64,000 nucleotides of DNA from Paenibacillus camelliae. Its GTDB lineage: Bacteria; Bacillota; Bacilli; Paenibacillales; Paenibacillaceae. Below are positions 24,939-33,942 of this stretch, piece after piece. The DNA is taken from assembly GCF_023715345.1 (NCBI RefSeq), contig NZ_JAMBNY010000001.1:1178001-1242000 (forward strand), read 5' to 3'. Every line of letters begins with the position of its first letter. Position 1 is the stretch's first letter. A program made the position numbers and the translations under genes. The notes beneath the pieces are model-generated. The model saw nothing but the letters and a program-made list of their open reading frames with translations. It searched no databases and had not been told where the DNA came from.

Positions 24939-27323
24939 CTATGTCTCTTGCGGTAGCTTCACAAGGACTTTATATTTTTCACCCGCTTGGATATCTCTAA
25001 TGATATGATCCTTCAATATCTGCTCGTCCACAGCAATCGTCATCTCTTTCACATCTGCATGACGCTCGATAACAATATTAAACTCGGCACCTCTAAATTG
25101 ACGTTGAATCGATGCCGTTTGCCAGTCAGACGGAAGCTGAGGAGTAATCATTAGTCCTTCCTTATTGCCTTTCACTCCGAATAGACCGTCAATAATACAG
25201 CGATAAATCCAAGCCGCTGTTCCCGTATTGAACAGATGACTTGATCTACCCGCAGTTCGAGGAATTTGACGATAGGCACCACGGTAATAGTTAGGAATAA
25301 ATGCTGGCAATTGACCACGATGAACAATATCCTCTAGATCTGGACCAGGTATCATTTTTCTTAATAAGCGATAAGCATTATCCTGCTCCTCTACTTGATA
25401 CAGAGCGAAAATATAAAATGCTGCCGCGTGATTGTAGACTGCACCATTTTCAGCGCTGCCTGGATGCTTCTGCGTCACTCGCCCTACGTCCTCACGCATT
25501 TTTGTATAAGCAGGCGCTAGCTTTTCCACCCCATAAGGTGTTTCTAGCAGCTCCTCTACGGATTGTAAAATCTTCGCTTGCTTATCCTCATCTGCTGCTC
25601 CACTCATTAATGACCAGCCTTGAGGATTGATAAAGATTTTACCTTCTTCATCCGTATGAACACCGAACACCACATTATCGTCTGTTATTCCTCTTGCATA
25701 CCAGTTGCCATCCCATAGATATTGATTCGCAATGGCATTGGTTTGCTCAGCTTCTGCTCTAAAGCGCGCTGCAACATCCGGCTGTTCAGCAGCTTCACAT
25801 ATTTCCGCCCATACATTAAAGGCATAAGCAGAAGCAATCGTTAGCCAGCCAGAAACACCCTTACCTTTGTACCCAACCATGTTCATAGGGTCACACCAAT
25901 CACCCTGCTCGATATAATTCAATCCGCGTTCATCTCTCGTCGCTAATAGCCAATTCATCGCGCGCACGATATGCTCAAACACACTAGCTGGCTTTGGATC
26001 ATCCTGGAATGGGATCATTTCATCCAATATTGAATAATCATTGGTCTCATCCAAATAAGTCATTAAACAAATCGGCAACCAGATGCAATGATCGGTATGC
26101 GGAACCTGATTGATATATTTCAACTCAGCATCTTTATGCAGTATAATTCCATCTGGCATAGCGCCACTCGCAGCTTGCTGCTGCAGAGCAGTTAGAAAGG
26201 CTTGACGGGCAATGGGTCCATCGATATAACTCATTCCCATATTATCCTGCAAATAGTTACGTGTCTGCGGATCTGTCGTTAGTCGGTTGGTCTGCCCATG
26301 ATAGTAAATTTGTCTCGGCAACCAATGATTGACGAATTGATCAAACGAAGCATCCGGTGTTTTTATGTTCATAATGCCTGCGCCGCGTTGAATATATTGC
26401 TCATAAGTTTGCTTCGCCGTAGCAAAGCCATCCTTGCCTGCTGCATTCGTTCTAGTAAAATACTTATCTCTTATATTTGCAATTTCTTGCTTGTTGTTAG
26501 CAGGGCCGAATAAAAATCTAAATTGCTGCTCCTCTTGCGACTCTAATGTTATACGATATTGCATGACTGCAGCTGGTGTCTCATAACGACTGTCGCTATT
26601 GCTTAACGCTTCAGTTGCTAATGCTGAAGGATTATGGATGCCTCCCTCTCCTTCGAACACCTCCCAATTCGCTTCCCAGCTATGTGGCGCTCTATCAGCT
26701 AATAAAAACGTCATATCTTTCAAGTTTTTAATTTTTTCATAATCCTTGTACTTTTGATACGGCGTAATTGAGGTAGCAACGATACCTTGGAGATCTGCCT
26801 CATATTGTCCAGATTGATTCATCCAGGACATATAACCAATCGTAAACGATGGATAGATACTGATCTTCCGTTGTTTATTAGAATTATTTTTAACGGTAAC
26901 TTTCCACATCTCGATCGGCTCATCAGGTGATAGAAAGAGTGACATATTCAACTCAATATCATCAAATACTACTTTCCAGGATATATCAGACTTCCCTACA
27001 ATAAATTGATATTGATCTGGCATTGCGCGTACTGGCTCATATGGAGCCGAATATAACTTAGAATTCTCTTCATCCTTTATATAAACGAATCTGCCCGGAT
27101 GATGTGCGTAATAAGGCTGCTCAGGCTGCATGAACGTTTTCGCTTCCAGATTGGGAGCATAGGAATATTTGGCTGGTTCAGGCTGCATGAATTGCGCAAC
27201 AGCATAGCCTCTACAATTCACATCCATCATCATATGATCGTTCCATAAAAACCCTGATGCTTTGGGCATAACGACCGGGCTTTTCAAAATAATATATTGC
27301 TCATCCTTTGTTGTTTCTATCAT
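24939..27323 (-). CDS. GH94 disaccharide phosphorylase (cellobiose/cellobionate type)
   Basis: A 794-residue GH94 enzyme. These enzymes split a beta-glucosidic disaccharide with phosphate to give sugar-1-phosphate and a free sugar or sugar acid in the cytoplasm. An N-terminal beta-sandwich (about 1-290) is followed by a helical linker and an (alpha/alpha)6 barrel. The catalytic acid region is IEQGDWCDPMNMVGYKGKG (about residue 467), and the C-terminal TGTAAWIYR and GRSSHLFNTG stretches match the phosphate-binding part of the family. The GDWCDPMNMVG form and the length of about 790 recall cellobionic acid phosphorylases more than cellobiose phosphorylases (ADWND), but specificity is not certain. 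It is 5 nt downstream of a GH43 gene and 16 nt upstream of the GH31 alpha-xylosidase. Confidence 0.85.
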   Translation of the reverse strand: MIETTKDEQYIILKSPVVMPKASGFLWNDHMMMDVNCRGYAVAQFMQPEPAKYSYAPNLEAKTFMQPEQPYYAHHPGRFVYIKDEENSKLYSAPYEPVRAMPDQYQFIVGKSDISWKVVFDDIELNMSLFLSPDEPIEMWKVTVKNNSNKQRKISIYPSFTIGYMSWMNQSGQYEADLQGIVATSITPYQKYKDYEKIKNLKDMTFLLADRAPHSWEANWEVFEGEGGIHNPSALATEALSNSDSRYETPAAVMQYRITLESQEEQQFRFLFGPANNKQEIANIRDKYFTRTNAAGKDGFATAKQTYEQYIQRGAGIMNIKTPDASFDQFVNHWLPRQIYYHGQTNRLTTDPQTRNYLQDNMGMSYIDGPIARQAFLTALQQQAASGAMPDGIILHKDAELKYINQVPHTDHCIWLPICLMTYLDETNDYSILDEMIPFQDDPKPASVFEHIVRAMNWLLATRDERGLNYIEQGDWCDPMNMVGYKGKGVSGWLTIASAYAFNVWAEICEAAEQPDVAARFRAEAEQTNAIANQYLWDGNWYARGITDDNVVFGVHTDEEGKIFINPQGWSLMSGAADEDKQAKILQSVEELLETPYGVEKLAPAYTKMREDVGRVTQKHPGSAENGAVYNHAAAFYIFALYQVEEQDNAYRLLRKMIPGPDLEDIVHRGQLPAFIPNYYRGAYRQIPRTAGRSSHLFNTGTAAWIYRCIIDGLFGVKGNKEGLMITPQLPSDWQTASIQRQFRGAEFNIVIERHADVKEMTIAVDEQILKDHIIRDIQAGEKYKVLVKLPQET

Positions 27324-27328
27324 GTGAT

Positions 27329-28828
27329 CTACTCCTTAGCTTCATATTCAAACCAATCATAATATGCTTTTGTCTTATTACGTGAGTAGTTGTACATTGC
27401 AATAAATACTCCAGTAAATCCGCCCGCAACCTCAGTTGATAGCAGGCGTGTTTCACCATCTCCAAGCAAGGTCCACTGCTTACCGTCTACTCTGTAATAG
27501 AAATGATAGTCTGTCGGTGTTGCTTCAATCCGTAATTCTGTAGTCGTTCCGTCGATAGGTTCAGAGAGCTTTTCATCTATTAAACTACCGACTTGTCTAC
27601 GCAGGATAAACTGAGTCTGACCATTAACCTTTGTCAGTGCAAGATCGTAATGATTCTTATCATCCATGAACACCGTTAAGCCAGCTTCGTCGTCCTGTTG
27701 CGGTTCATATTCCATACTGACCGTTACCTCGCAGCTATGGTGCTGCTGTCTGCGGCCAATAAAGGCAGGATACCCTCTACTATCTAATCGATCAGAAGAA
27801 CCAGCAAGCATTAGCGTGCTTTCTTTCTCCGACAAGGACCATTCCGTCTGTTCCTCACTACGTAGAAATGTCCAGCAAGCTTGCAGCTGCGTTTCATTAA
27901 ACTCATCGCGACTAGGTGCCTGCTTCCACTTGGCAACGGGTAGGTTTGGTGCATGCTCTTCTAATTCAACCGTGCCTTGATTGCCAATGATCGGCCATCC
28001 ATCTTCTGTCCAATGGACAGGAGCTATAAACGTTTCTCTGCCAATATGATGGCGATATGGGTAAGAGACTGGACGAACTCCTAAAAACACCGCCCACCAG
28101 CTTCCATCTGATGCTTGTACGAGATCAGCATGACCAGTAGATTGAATGCTGCGGCCAGAGCTGCGATGAGTAAGAATAGGATTATAAGGACATGACTCAA
28201 ATGGACCATACGGGGATCTACTACGAGCAATTACCTCGGTATGTCCGTACTCCGTTCCTCCCTCTGCACACATTAAATAATAGTAATCGCCTACTTTATA
28301 TAAATGAGGAGCTTCTGTAAACTTCCCCCCAGTACCTTTCCAAATGAGTTTTGTATCCGTTAATTTCTTACCCGTCTCAATATCAATTTCGCATTGATAA
28401 ATACCAATTCCTTCTTCTGTCCCTGTGCTTGAAAAATAAACCTTATCATCCTCGAAAAATAGTGATGGATCAATCCCTGACTGATCGACGTAAATCGGTT
28501 CTGACCACTCGCCAGCAGGATCTTCTGTCCACACATAAAAATGACCGCATTTTGTTTCATTTGTTGTAACCATATAAAAGCGCCCTTGATGATATCGAAT
28601 CGTTGGAGCCCAGACGCCTTCTGAAATTTTTGCTCCTTCTAGCTGCAGCTGACTCTCTTTCGTTAAACAATGCCCGATTTGCTGCCAATGCACGAGATCT
28701 TTACTGTGCCAGATCGGAATTCCTGGAAAATAACCAAAAGAACTAGTTACAATATAGTAGTCCTCACCAGCACGACATATGCTAGGATCAGGATAAAAGC
28801 CTGGAATTATTGGATTTTGGAGCTTCAT
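27329..28828 (-). CDS. GH43 beta-xylosidase/alpha-arabinofuranosidase
   Basis: A 499-residue enzyme with an N-terminal GH43 propeller (about 1-300) and a C-terminal beta-sandwich (about 310-499), the layout of XynB-type beta-xylosidases. The base Asp is in IPGFYPDPSICRAGEDYYIV (residue about 15), the pKa-modulating Asp in DQSGIDPSLFFEDD and the acid Glu in KFTEAPHLYKVGDYYYLM. GVWAPTIRYHQGRFYMVTT is also typical. It hydrolyses xylose or arabinose from short oligosaccharides inside the cell; no signal peptide is seen. It starts the enzyme part of the operon, 135 nt after the importer's binding protein gene with a hairpin between. Confidence 0.9.
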   Translation of the reverse strand: MKLQNPIIPGFYPDPSICRAGEDYYIVTSSFGYFPGIPIWHSKDLVHWQQIGHCLTKESQLQLEGAKISEGVWAPTIRYHQGRFYMVTTNETKCGHFYVWTEDPAGEWSEPIYVDQSGIDPSLFFEDDKVYFSSTGTEEGIGIYQCEIDIETGKKLTDTKLIWKGTGGKFTEAPHLYKVGDYYYLMCAEGGTEYGHTEVIARSRSPYGPFESCPYNPILTHRSSGRSIQSTGHADLVQASDGSWWAVFLGVRPVSYPYRHHIGRETFIAPVHWTEDGWPIIGNQGTVELEEHAPNLPVAKWKQAPSRDEFNETQLQACWTFLRSEEQTEWSLSEKESTLMLAGSSDRLDSRGYPAFIGRRQQHHSCEVTVSMEYEPQQDDEAGLTVFMDDKNHYDLALTKVNGQTQFILRRQVGSLIDEKLSEPIDGTTTELRIEATPTDYHFYYRVDGKQWTLLGDGETRLLSTEVAGGFTGVFIAMYNYSRNKTKAYYDWFEYEAKE

Positions 28829-28898
28829 GTGATCTCATCTCCTACCTGCTAAAATAGCTTCTCTCTCGTATGCTAATATATCTGGATAAATTTGCATA

Positions 28899-28940
28899 AA
28901 GGCTGTTCCGACAATCGAATGATTTCGTTGGAACAGCCTT
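28899..28940 (-). terminator. Hairpin between importer and enzyme genes
   Basis: AAGGCTGTTCC (28899-28909) pairs perfectly with GGAACAGCCTT (28930-28940) around a 20-nt loop. The minus-strand tail is only a short TTT, so termination may be partial. This would lower enzyme transcription relative to the binding protein. Confidence 0.65.
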
Positions 28941-28963
28941 ATGCTACTCTAATATATAATTTA

Positions 28964-30259
28964 TTATTTCAGTTTATCCCAAGCAGCCTGCATGTTCTCT
29001 GTCCATTGCTGTGCATCTACTTTTCCAGCTAGGAATTCTTGAATGACACTACCAAATTCTTGTGTCACACCATCTGGGTACTTACCAGAAATATTAGGGA
29101 ATGCTTCACCGCGGTCTACGTATTCAACTAGTGCAGAAGCGAGAGAGCCCATATCTTCTGGAGATGCTTCAATTGTAGATAGAGTTGGAATGAATTTGAA
29201 GTTTTTAGTAATATACTCTTTACCCATATCAGAAGTAACAAGCCAGTTCAAGAAAAGCTTAGCTTCTTCTTTTACTTTTGAATCTTTATTAACGACTAGG
29301 TTTACAGGCACACCAACAGTTACTTTGCTTGTTACTGCTGCGTCATCGCTAATCGGCATTGGCAATACGCCCATATTCATGTCTGGGTTAATGCTGTCGA
29401 TCATGTTTTGCGTCCAGTTACCTTGTTGCATCATAGCCGCTTCGCCATTAGCAAACATCGTTACTGCCGTATTATGATCAGTAGTCAATGGATTTTTATT
29501 ACCATAGTCTAATGTTAATTGCATTAGCTTCGCCCAATTTAGGAAATGCTCATTGCCAGCAATCGTAGTTGTACCATCATTCAAGCCTTCGATAAATGCA
29601 TTCGTATCTGGTTGGTTGTTGAATGCTACACTCACACCCTGGCTACCTACTAACCACCATTCGTAATACGCATTAGCAAATGGAGTAACGCCAGCGTCAG
29701 CAATCTTTTTCGCTGCTGCTTCTAGCTCTGAATATGTTTTTGGAAGTGGGTCGATGCCTACTTCTGCAAAAATATCTTTATTATAGATATAACCGAAGCC
29801 TTCCATGCTTAGAGGCAAGCCATATACTTTACCATCTAGCGTAACCGGATCAGCTGCTGCTGGAGCAATGTCCCCTACCCAAGGTTGATCAGATAAATCT
29901 TCAATACGTTCTTGCCACAGCATTAATTTAGAATAGCCGCCATTAGAGAAAATATCTGGACCTTCGCCAGAAGCAAACTTCGTTTTCAGGCCAGCTTCAT
30001 AGTCACCGCTGCCGCCTACCGTTTGAACATCAACTTTAATGTTTGGATGCTCTGCCTCAAACGCTCTTGCAAGCTCATGCAAGCCTTCTACAATTTCAGT
30101 CTTGAATTGGAACACAGTTACTGTCTTTTTCTCCTGTGATCCACTTGCTGCTTTATTGTTGCTACTGTTCGAATTTGAATTACCACCGCCACAAGCAGCG
30201 AGTACGATAACGAGCGTTAACAACAATGATGACATTTTGACCAATTTACCCTTTTGCAT
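28964..30259 (-). CDS. Sugar ABC importer solute-binding lipoprotein
   Basis: A 431-residue extracellular binding protein with a lipoprotein signal (VLAACGGGNS, Cys near residue 23), a Ser/Asn-rich linker and the family 1 solute-binding fold. The region YNKDIFAEVGIDPLPKTYSE and the repeated Asn/Trp-rich stretches are typical of CUT1 oligosaccharide binders. It is encoded third in the operon, 49 nt after the second permease gene. The enzymes downstream (GH43, GH94, GH31) suggest that it captures xylo- or xylogluco-oligosaccharides, which is an inference from context. Confidence 0.9.
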   Translation of the reverse strand: MQKGKLVKMSSLLLTLVIVLAACGGGNSNSNSSNNKAASGSQEKKTVTVFQFKTEIVEGLHELARAFEAEHPNIKVDVQTVGGSGDYEAGLKTKFASGEGPDIFSNGGYSKLMLWQERIEDLSDQPWVGDIAPAAADPVTLDGKVYGLPLSMEGFGYIYNKDIFAEVGIDPLPKTYSELEAAAKKIADAGVTPFANAYYEWWLVGSQGVSVAFNNQPDTNAFIEGLNDGTTTIAGNEHFLNWAKLMQLTLDYGNKNPLTTDHNTAVTMFANGEAAMMQQGNWTQNMIDSINPDMNMGVLPMPISDDAAVTSKVTVGVPVNLVVNKDSKVKEEAKLFLNWLVTSDMGKEYITKNFKFIPTLSTIEASPEDMGSLASALVEYVDRGEAFPNISGKYPDGVTQEFGSVIQEFLAGKVDAQQWTENMQAAWDKLK

Positions 30260-30308
30260 TGAAATAATCCCCCTCTAATTTAATTCATCTATAATAACAT
30301 GTAAGTTA

Positions 30309-31136
30309 TTATCCTTTGACTGAGCCAGCTGCAATTCCCTCTACAATGTAACGTTGTAAAAATAAGAAAAATACGATAATTGGAGTAATGCCAAGTACTA
30401 ATGCTGGCAGCGCTAGATCCCATTGCTTCGTATATTCAGAGAAGAATGAGAATGTTGCTAATGGAATCGTTCGCAGATCTGGTTTCTGCAAAATTAGCGA
30501 TGGTAGCAAGTAATCATTCCAAATCGCTAACGTATTCAGTACAACGACCGTCATAATCATCGGCTTCAACATCGGTAATACAATTCGGAAAAATACACCA
30601 ATGCGTGTTGTACCGTCGACCGTAGCTGCTTCTTCAATTTCTAACGGAATGGATTTCACAAATCCATGAAAGAGAAAGACAGCCATCGGCGTACTTAAAC
30701 CTAAATAACTAATAATTAGCCCTGCTTTCGTGTTCATTAAATTCAACTCGCTAATGACACGAATTAACGGCATCATGATCGTCTGAAAGGGAACGACCAT
30801 TGCGGCTACTAATACGAGTAGAAAAATCTGATTAAAAAGCGTATTAGCACGAACCATGCGATAAGCAGCCATGCAGCTGATAAGCGCGATTAACGCTACA
30901 CCAATAACGGTGATCACAAGGGAATTCGTAAAGGCTTCAGGAAAGCGAGTCAATGACCACGCCTTTGAGTAGTTTTCCCATTGAAATACTTGCGGCCAGC
31001 TCGCCGCATCCGACATAATTTCACCGAATGGCTTTACGGAGTTAACAAAAAGGAAGTAAAACGGTGCGAGAAAAACGAGTGAAACTAGCACCATCCCTAT
31101 TTCAAGAATAAGTGTTCTACCAGTGTATCGTTTCAT
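30309..31136 (-). CDS. Sugar ABC transporter permease (MalG-like)
   Basis: A 275-residue CUT1 permease with six predicted helices. The EAA loop is visible as IEEAATVDGTTRIGVFFRIV (about residues 172-191), and the C-terminus ends in FLQRYIVEGIAAGSVKG. It starts 2 nt after the stop of the partner permease, so the two are translated together. It works with the binding protein encoded next and needs an ATPase from elsewhere. Confidence 0.92.
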   Translation of the reverse strand: MKRYTGRTLILEIGMVLVSLVFLAPFYFLFVNSVKPFGEIMSDAASWPQVFQWENYSKAWSLTRFPEAFTNSLVITVIGVALIALISCMAAYRMVRANTLFNQIFLLVLVAAMVVPFQTIMMPLIRVISELNLMNTKAGLIISYLGLSTPMAVFLFHGFVKSIPLEIEEAATVDGTTRIGVFFRIVLPMLKPMIMTVVVLNTLAIWNDYLLPSLILQKPDLRTIPLATFSFFSEYTKQWDLALPALVLGITPIIVFFLFLQRYIVEGIAAGSVKG

Positions 31137-31138
31137 CG

Positions 31139-32017
31139 TTATGCCTCCACCTCCTTGCTTTTCGTTACGCGAACCTGAATTAAAGTAATAATAGCTACGG
31201 TTACAAAGAATAATAATGCTTTCGCAGTACCTAACCCATAACGGTTATTTTGGAAAGCTTCATTGTAGATATTCATCGCTACAGATTCCGTCGATTTGTA
31301 CGGGCCACCTGCGGTCAACGATAAGTTAATATCAAAGATCTTGAATGACCAGGAGATAGCTAAAAATAAACAAATCGTAACAGCTGGCATAACCAATGGA
31401 ATCGTAATATTGCGAAGCAACTGCCAGCGGTTAGCTCCATCTATTTCTGCAGCTTCAACAATTTCCTTAGGTACATTCGTTAAAGATGAGATGTAGATAA
31501 CCATCAAGTAACCAGCTTGATGCCATACAAACACAATGACAATCCCCCAGAAACCAGTCGTAGGATCACCAAGCCAAGCTAGTCCAAAAAATGACCAATC
31601 TGTCAGCCTATAAACGGTATCAAACCCCTTAATAAAGATAAACTGCCAGATAAAGCCCAGTAATAAACCGCCGATGACGTTCGGCATAAAGAAGACCGTC
31701 CGCATAATGTTTCGTAATTTTAATGCATTCGTTAATACGTAAGCAAATCCGAAGCTCACGACATTAACTAGAACTACACCAACAATAGTGAACTTGGTGG
31801 TAAATATGAATGACTCCCAAAAGTTGGAATCATTTGTGAATAGTGTTTTAAAGTTGCTCAACCCTACCCAGTTGACTGTTTTCGCAATCCCATTCCAATC
31901 CGTCAATGAATAGTACATCCCTAATAAAAATGGTACTATGAGAATAAGAACGAAGAATATGAACACGGGTCCAACAAAGAACGTTTGTAGTCCCCATTCC
32001 ATCTTTCTCTTTTTCAT
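31139..32017 (-). CDS. Sugar ABC transporter permease (MalF-like)
   Basis: A 292-residue CUT1 permease and the first gene of the importer operon. Six helices are predicted, with the EAA loop VEAAEIDGANRWQLLRNITI (about residues 190-209). The N-terminal VPFLLGMYYSLTDWNGIAKT stretch is typical of the MalF/UgpA branch without a large periplasmic loop. It is divergent from the sensor kinase gene at 32138, with about 120 nt between that must hold both promoters. Confidence 0.92.
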   Translation of the reverse strand: MKKRKMEWGLQTFFVGPVFIFFVLILIVPFLLGMYYSLTDWNGIAKTVNWVGLSNFKTLFTNDSNFWESFIFTTKFTIVGVVLVNVVSFGFAYVLTNALKLRNIMRTVFFMPNVIGGLLLGFIWQFIFIKGFDTVYRLTDWSFFGLAWLGDPTTGFWGIVIVFVWHQAGYLMVIYISSLTNVPKEIVEAAEIDGANRWQLLRNITIPLVMPAVTICLFLAISWSFKIFDINLSLTAGGPYKSTESVAMNIYNEAFQNNRYGLGTAKALLFFVTVAIITLIQVRVTKSKEVEA

Positions 32018-32137
32018 GCGGTATCTCCCTTCTTCTGTCTTGCTGCTAAAGTATCTTCATTATAAGGACTAGAAGAACAGACAAATACCTACTAGAGTGA
32101 ACTAAAAGGGGTAAAATATTGATTGGGGAGTGTTAAA

Positions 32138-33940
32138 TTGAAGTTCAAAACGATACGAAGCAAGCTCATTATCTTTTTATTACTGGCAACGATCATACCC
32201 ATTTCGGCGACGATGTTAGTCAGTTACCATTACACGAGTGAGTCGCTAAAGAAAAGAATGGCTACCGAAAATATGAATTTACTATTTCAAGGGGCTAATA
32301 ATTTATCAACGCTATTAGATAATTTAAACCGAGCGAGCTCTAATATTTATACGATACAGTCCCTTATTCAAGGCGGCTATAACGATAGGTATAGTGAATC
32401 ACGTGTTTATGATGCACTACTGTACATGACCAGTGTTGTCCCTGATGTGTATCAAGTGTATTTGTACGAGAATAAAAATAACAAGGCTACACTTGTTACA
32501 TTAAACACACCTAGCCGAAACTATAATATTGATGTCCATCCTTCCACCGATTCCGACGAGCATTTACTGCCAACTCATCTAAGCCATACATACGGATTAA
32601 CTTCGTTAACGGCTAATCATACCGCTCGTCATGTATTTACATTGCAAAATAAAATACAAAAGATCCCATCCACCGAGGTGATCGGACATTTGGCGATAGA
32701 TGTTGATATTAAGGCAATTACGAGCATTGTTCACAATCTATATAATCCGGGTGCTGAAAAATTTTATATTATCGATCATAATAAACAGCTTATCTATAGT
32801 GATGATGAGACGCAGTATGGACAAGCCTTTGCTAGTGCTTGGTATGACGAGGGCGTACAAGCTAATGAACAGCTGCAAAGCTATTTTGAGGCAGAAGATA
32901 GCTTATTTGTTTATCACAAAATAAAAAACAATTTAACGGATTGGACATTAGTGAAGGAGATACCTATTGCTTATTTAACGAAGGAAGCTAAAAATGCTGC
33001 GGCTATTAACATCCTATTGTTAGCGATCTCCTTAATTACGATTATTGGGGCGACTATGATCATCTCGATTCGTCTTACTATGCCAATACGTCAGCTTTCT
33101 AGATATATGAGTTTAATTCAAAGCGGACAATTAGATGTCGCTATTCCATCTGTGAAAAGCCATGATGAGATTAGTAATATTATTAACCGTTTCCGTGAAA
33201 TGATGAATACGATTAACAACTTAGTTTTACGGGAGTACAAGTTGGAGCTATCCAGCAAAAATAATCAGCTTAAAGCAATGCAAGCGCAAATAAATCCGCA
33301 TTTCCTCAATAATACGTTGCAAATTATCGGGACATTAGCTTTAGAGCAAAACAATATGAGAATCTACAAGCTACTATCCTCACTAGCTAAAATGATGAAG
33401 TATAGTATGCACAACAACAATAAAGTCGTTAAATTAATCGATGAGCTTGATCATGTAAAAGCTTACATTGAGCTGCAAAAAGAGCGCTATGAAAATCAAT
33501 TTAACGTACAATTTAATATCGATGAATCTTTACTGTCAATGCCGGTGCCGAAGCTTATCCTACAGCCTATTGTAGAGAACTACTTCAAGCACGGCTTTCA
33601 GCGCAACACCGACAATCAGCAGCTATCGATTCAAGTAAGCGCACTTCCCGCGCATACGATTTGTATTAAAATAAGCAATAATGGGTTACCCATTGCGCCT
33701 GAGAAATTGGAGGAACTACATCAGAAGCTGGAGTATACCGCAAGCAATTTACTGAGCCTTGCGGAGCATGATAGCGATGAACCATCATCCAATCCATCCA
33801 TTGGATTAAATAATGTTCTGACCAGATTAAAGCTACTTTATGATAATAAAGCTACCTTAGACATTGACAATAACCCCGAAAACAAAGGGACTATTGTCGT
33901 AATCATTTTTCCTGCACAAGTGAAATTGGAGCGTGAATAA
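32138..33940 (+). CDS. YesM-type sensor histidine kinase
   Basis: A 600-residue membrane sensor kinase. A first helix (about residues 10-32), an extracytoplasmic Cache-type sensor (about 33-285), a second helix (about 290-312), a HAMP domain (about 313-365), a His_kinase domain with the phospho-accepting His in AQINPHFLNNTLQIIGTL (about 390) and an ATPase domain (IVENYFKHGFQ and GLNNVLTRLKLLYDN) follow in order. I chose the TTG at 32138 because GGGGAG at 32125-32130 is spaced 7 nt before it; an in-frame TTG at 32123 would overlap that site. It is coupled to the response regulator gene 2 nt downstream and divergent from the sugar importer it probably controls. Confidence 0.92.
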   Translation: MKFKTIRSKLIIFLLLATIIPISATMLVSYHYTSESLKKRMATENMNLLFQGANNLSTLLDNLNRASSNIYTIQSLIQGGYNDRYSESRVYDALLYMTSVVPDVYQVYLYENKNNKATLVTLNTPSRNYNIDVHPSTDSDEHLLPTHLSHTYGLTSLTANHTARHVFTLQNKIQKIPSTEVIGHLAIDVDIKAITSIVHNLYNPGAEKFYIIDHNKQLIYSDDETQYGQAFASAWYDEGVQANEQLQSYFEAEDSLFVYHKIKNNLTDWTLVKEIPIAYLTKEAKNAAAINILLLAISLITIIGATMIISIRLTMPIRQLSRYMSLIQSGQLDVAIPSVKSHDEISNIINRFREMMNTINNLVLREYKLELSSKNNQLKAMQAQINPHFLNNTLQIIGTLALEQNNMRIYKLLSSLAKMMKYSMHNNNKVVKLIDELDHVKAYIELQKERYENQFNVQFNIDESLLSMPVPKLILQPIVENYFKHGFQRNTDNQQLSIQVSALPAHTICIKISNNGLPIAPEKLEELHQKLEYTASNLLSLAEHDSDEPSSNPSIGLNNVLTRLKLLYDNKATLDIDNNPENKGTIVVIIFPAQVKLERE

Positions 33941-33942
33941 AA

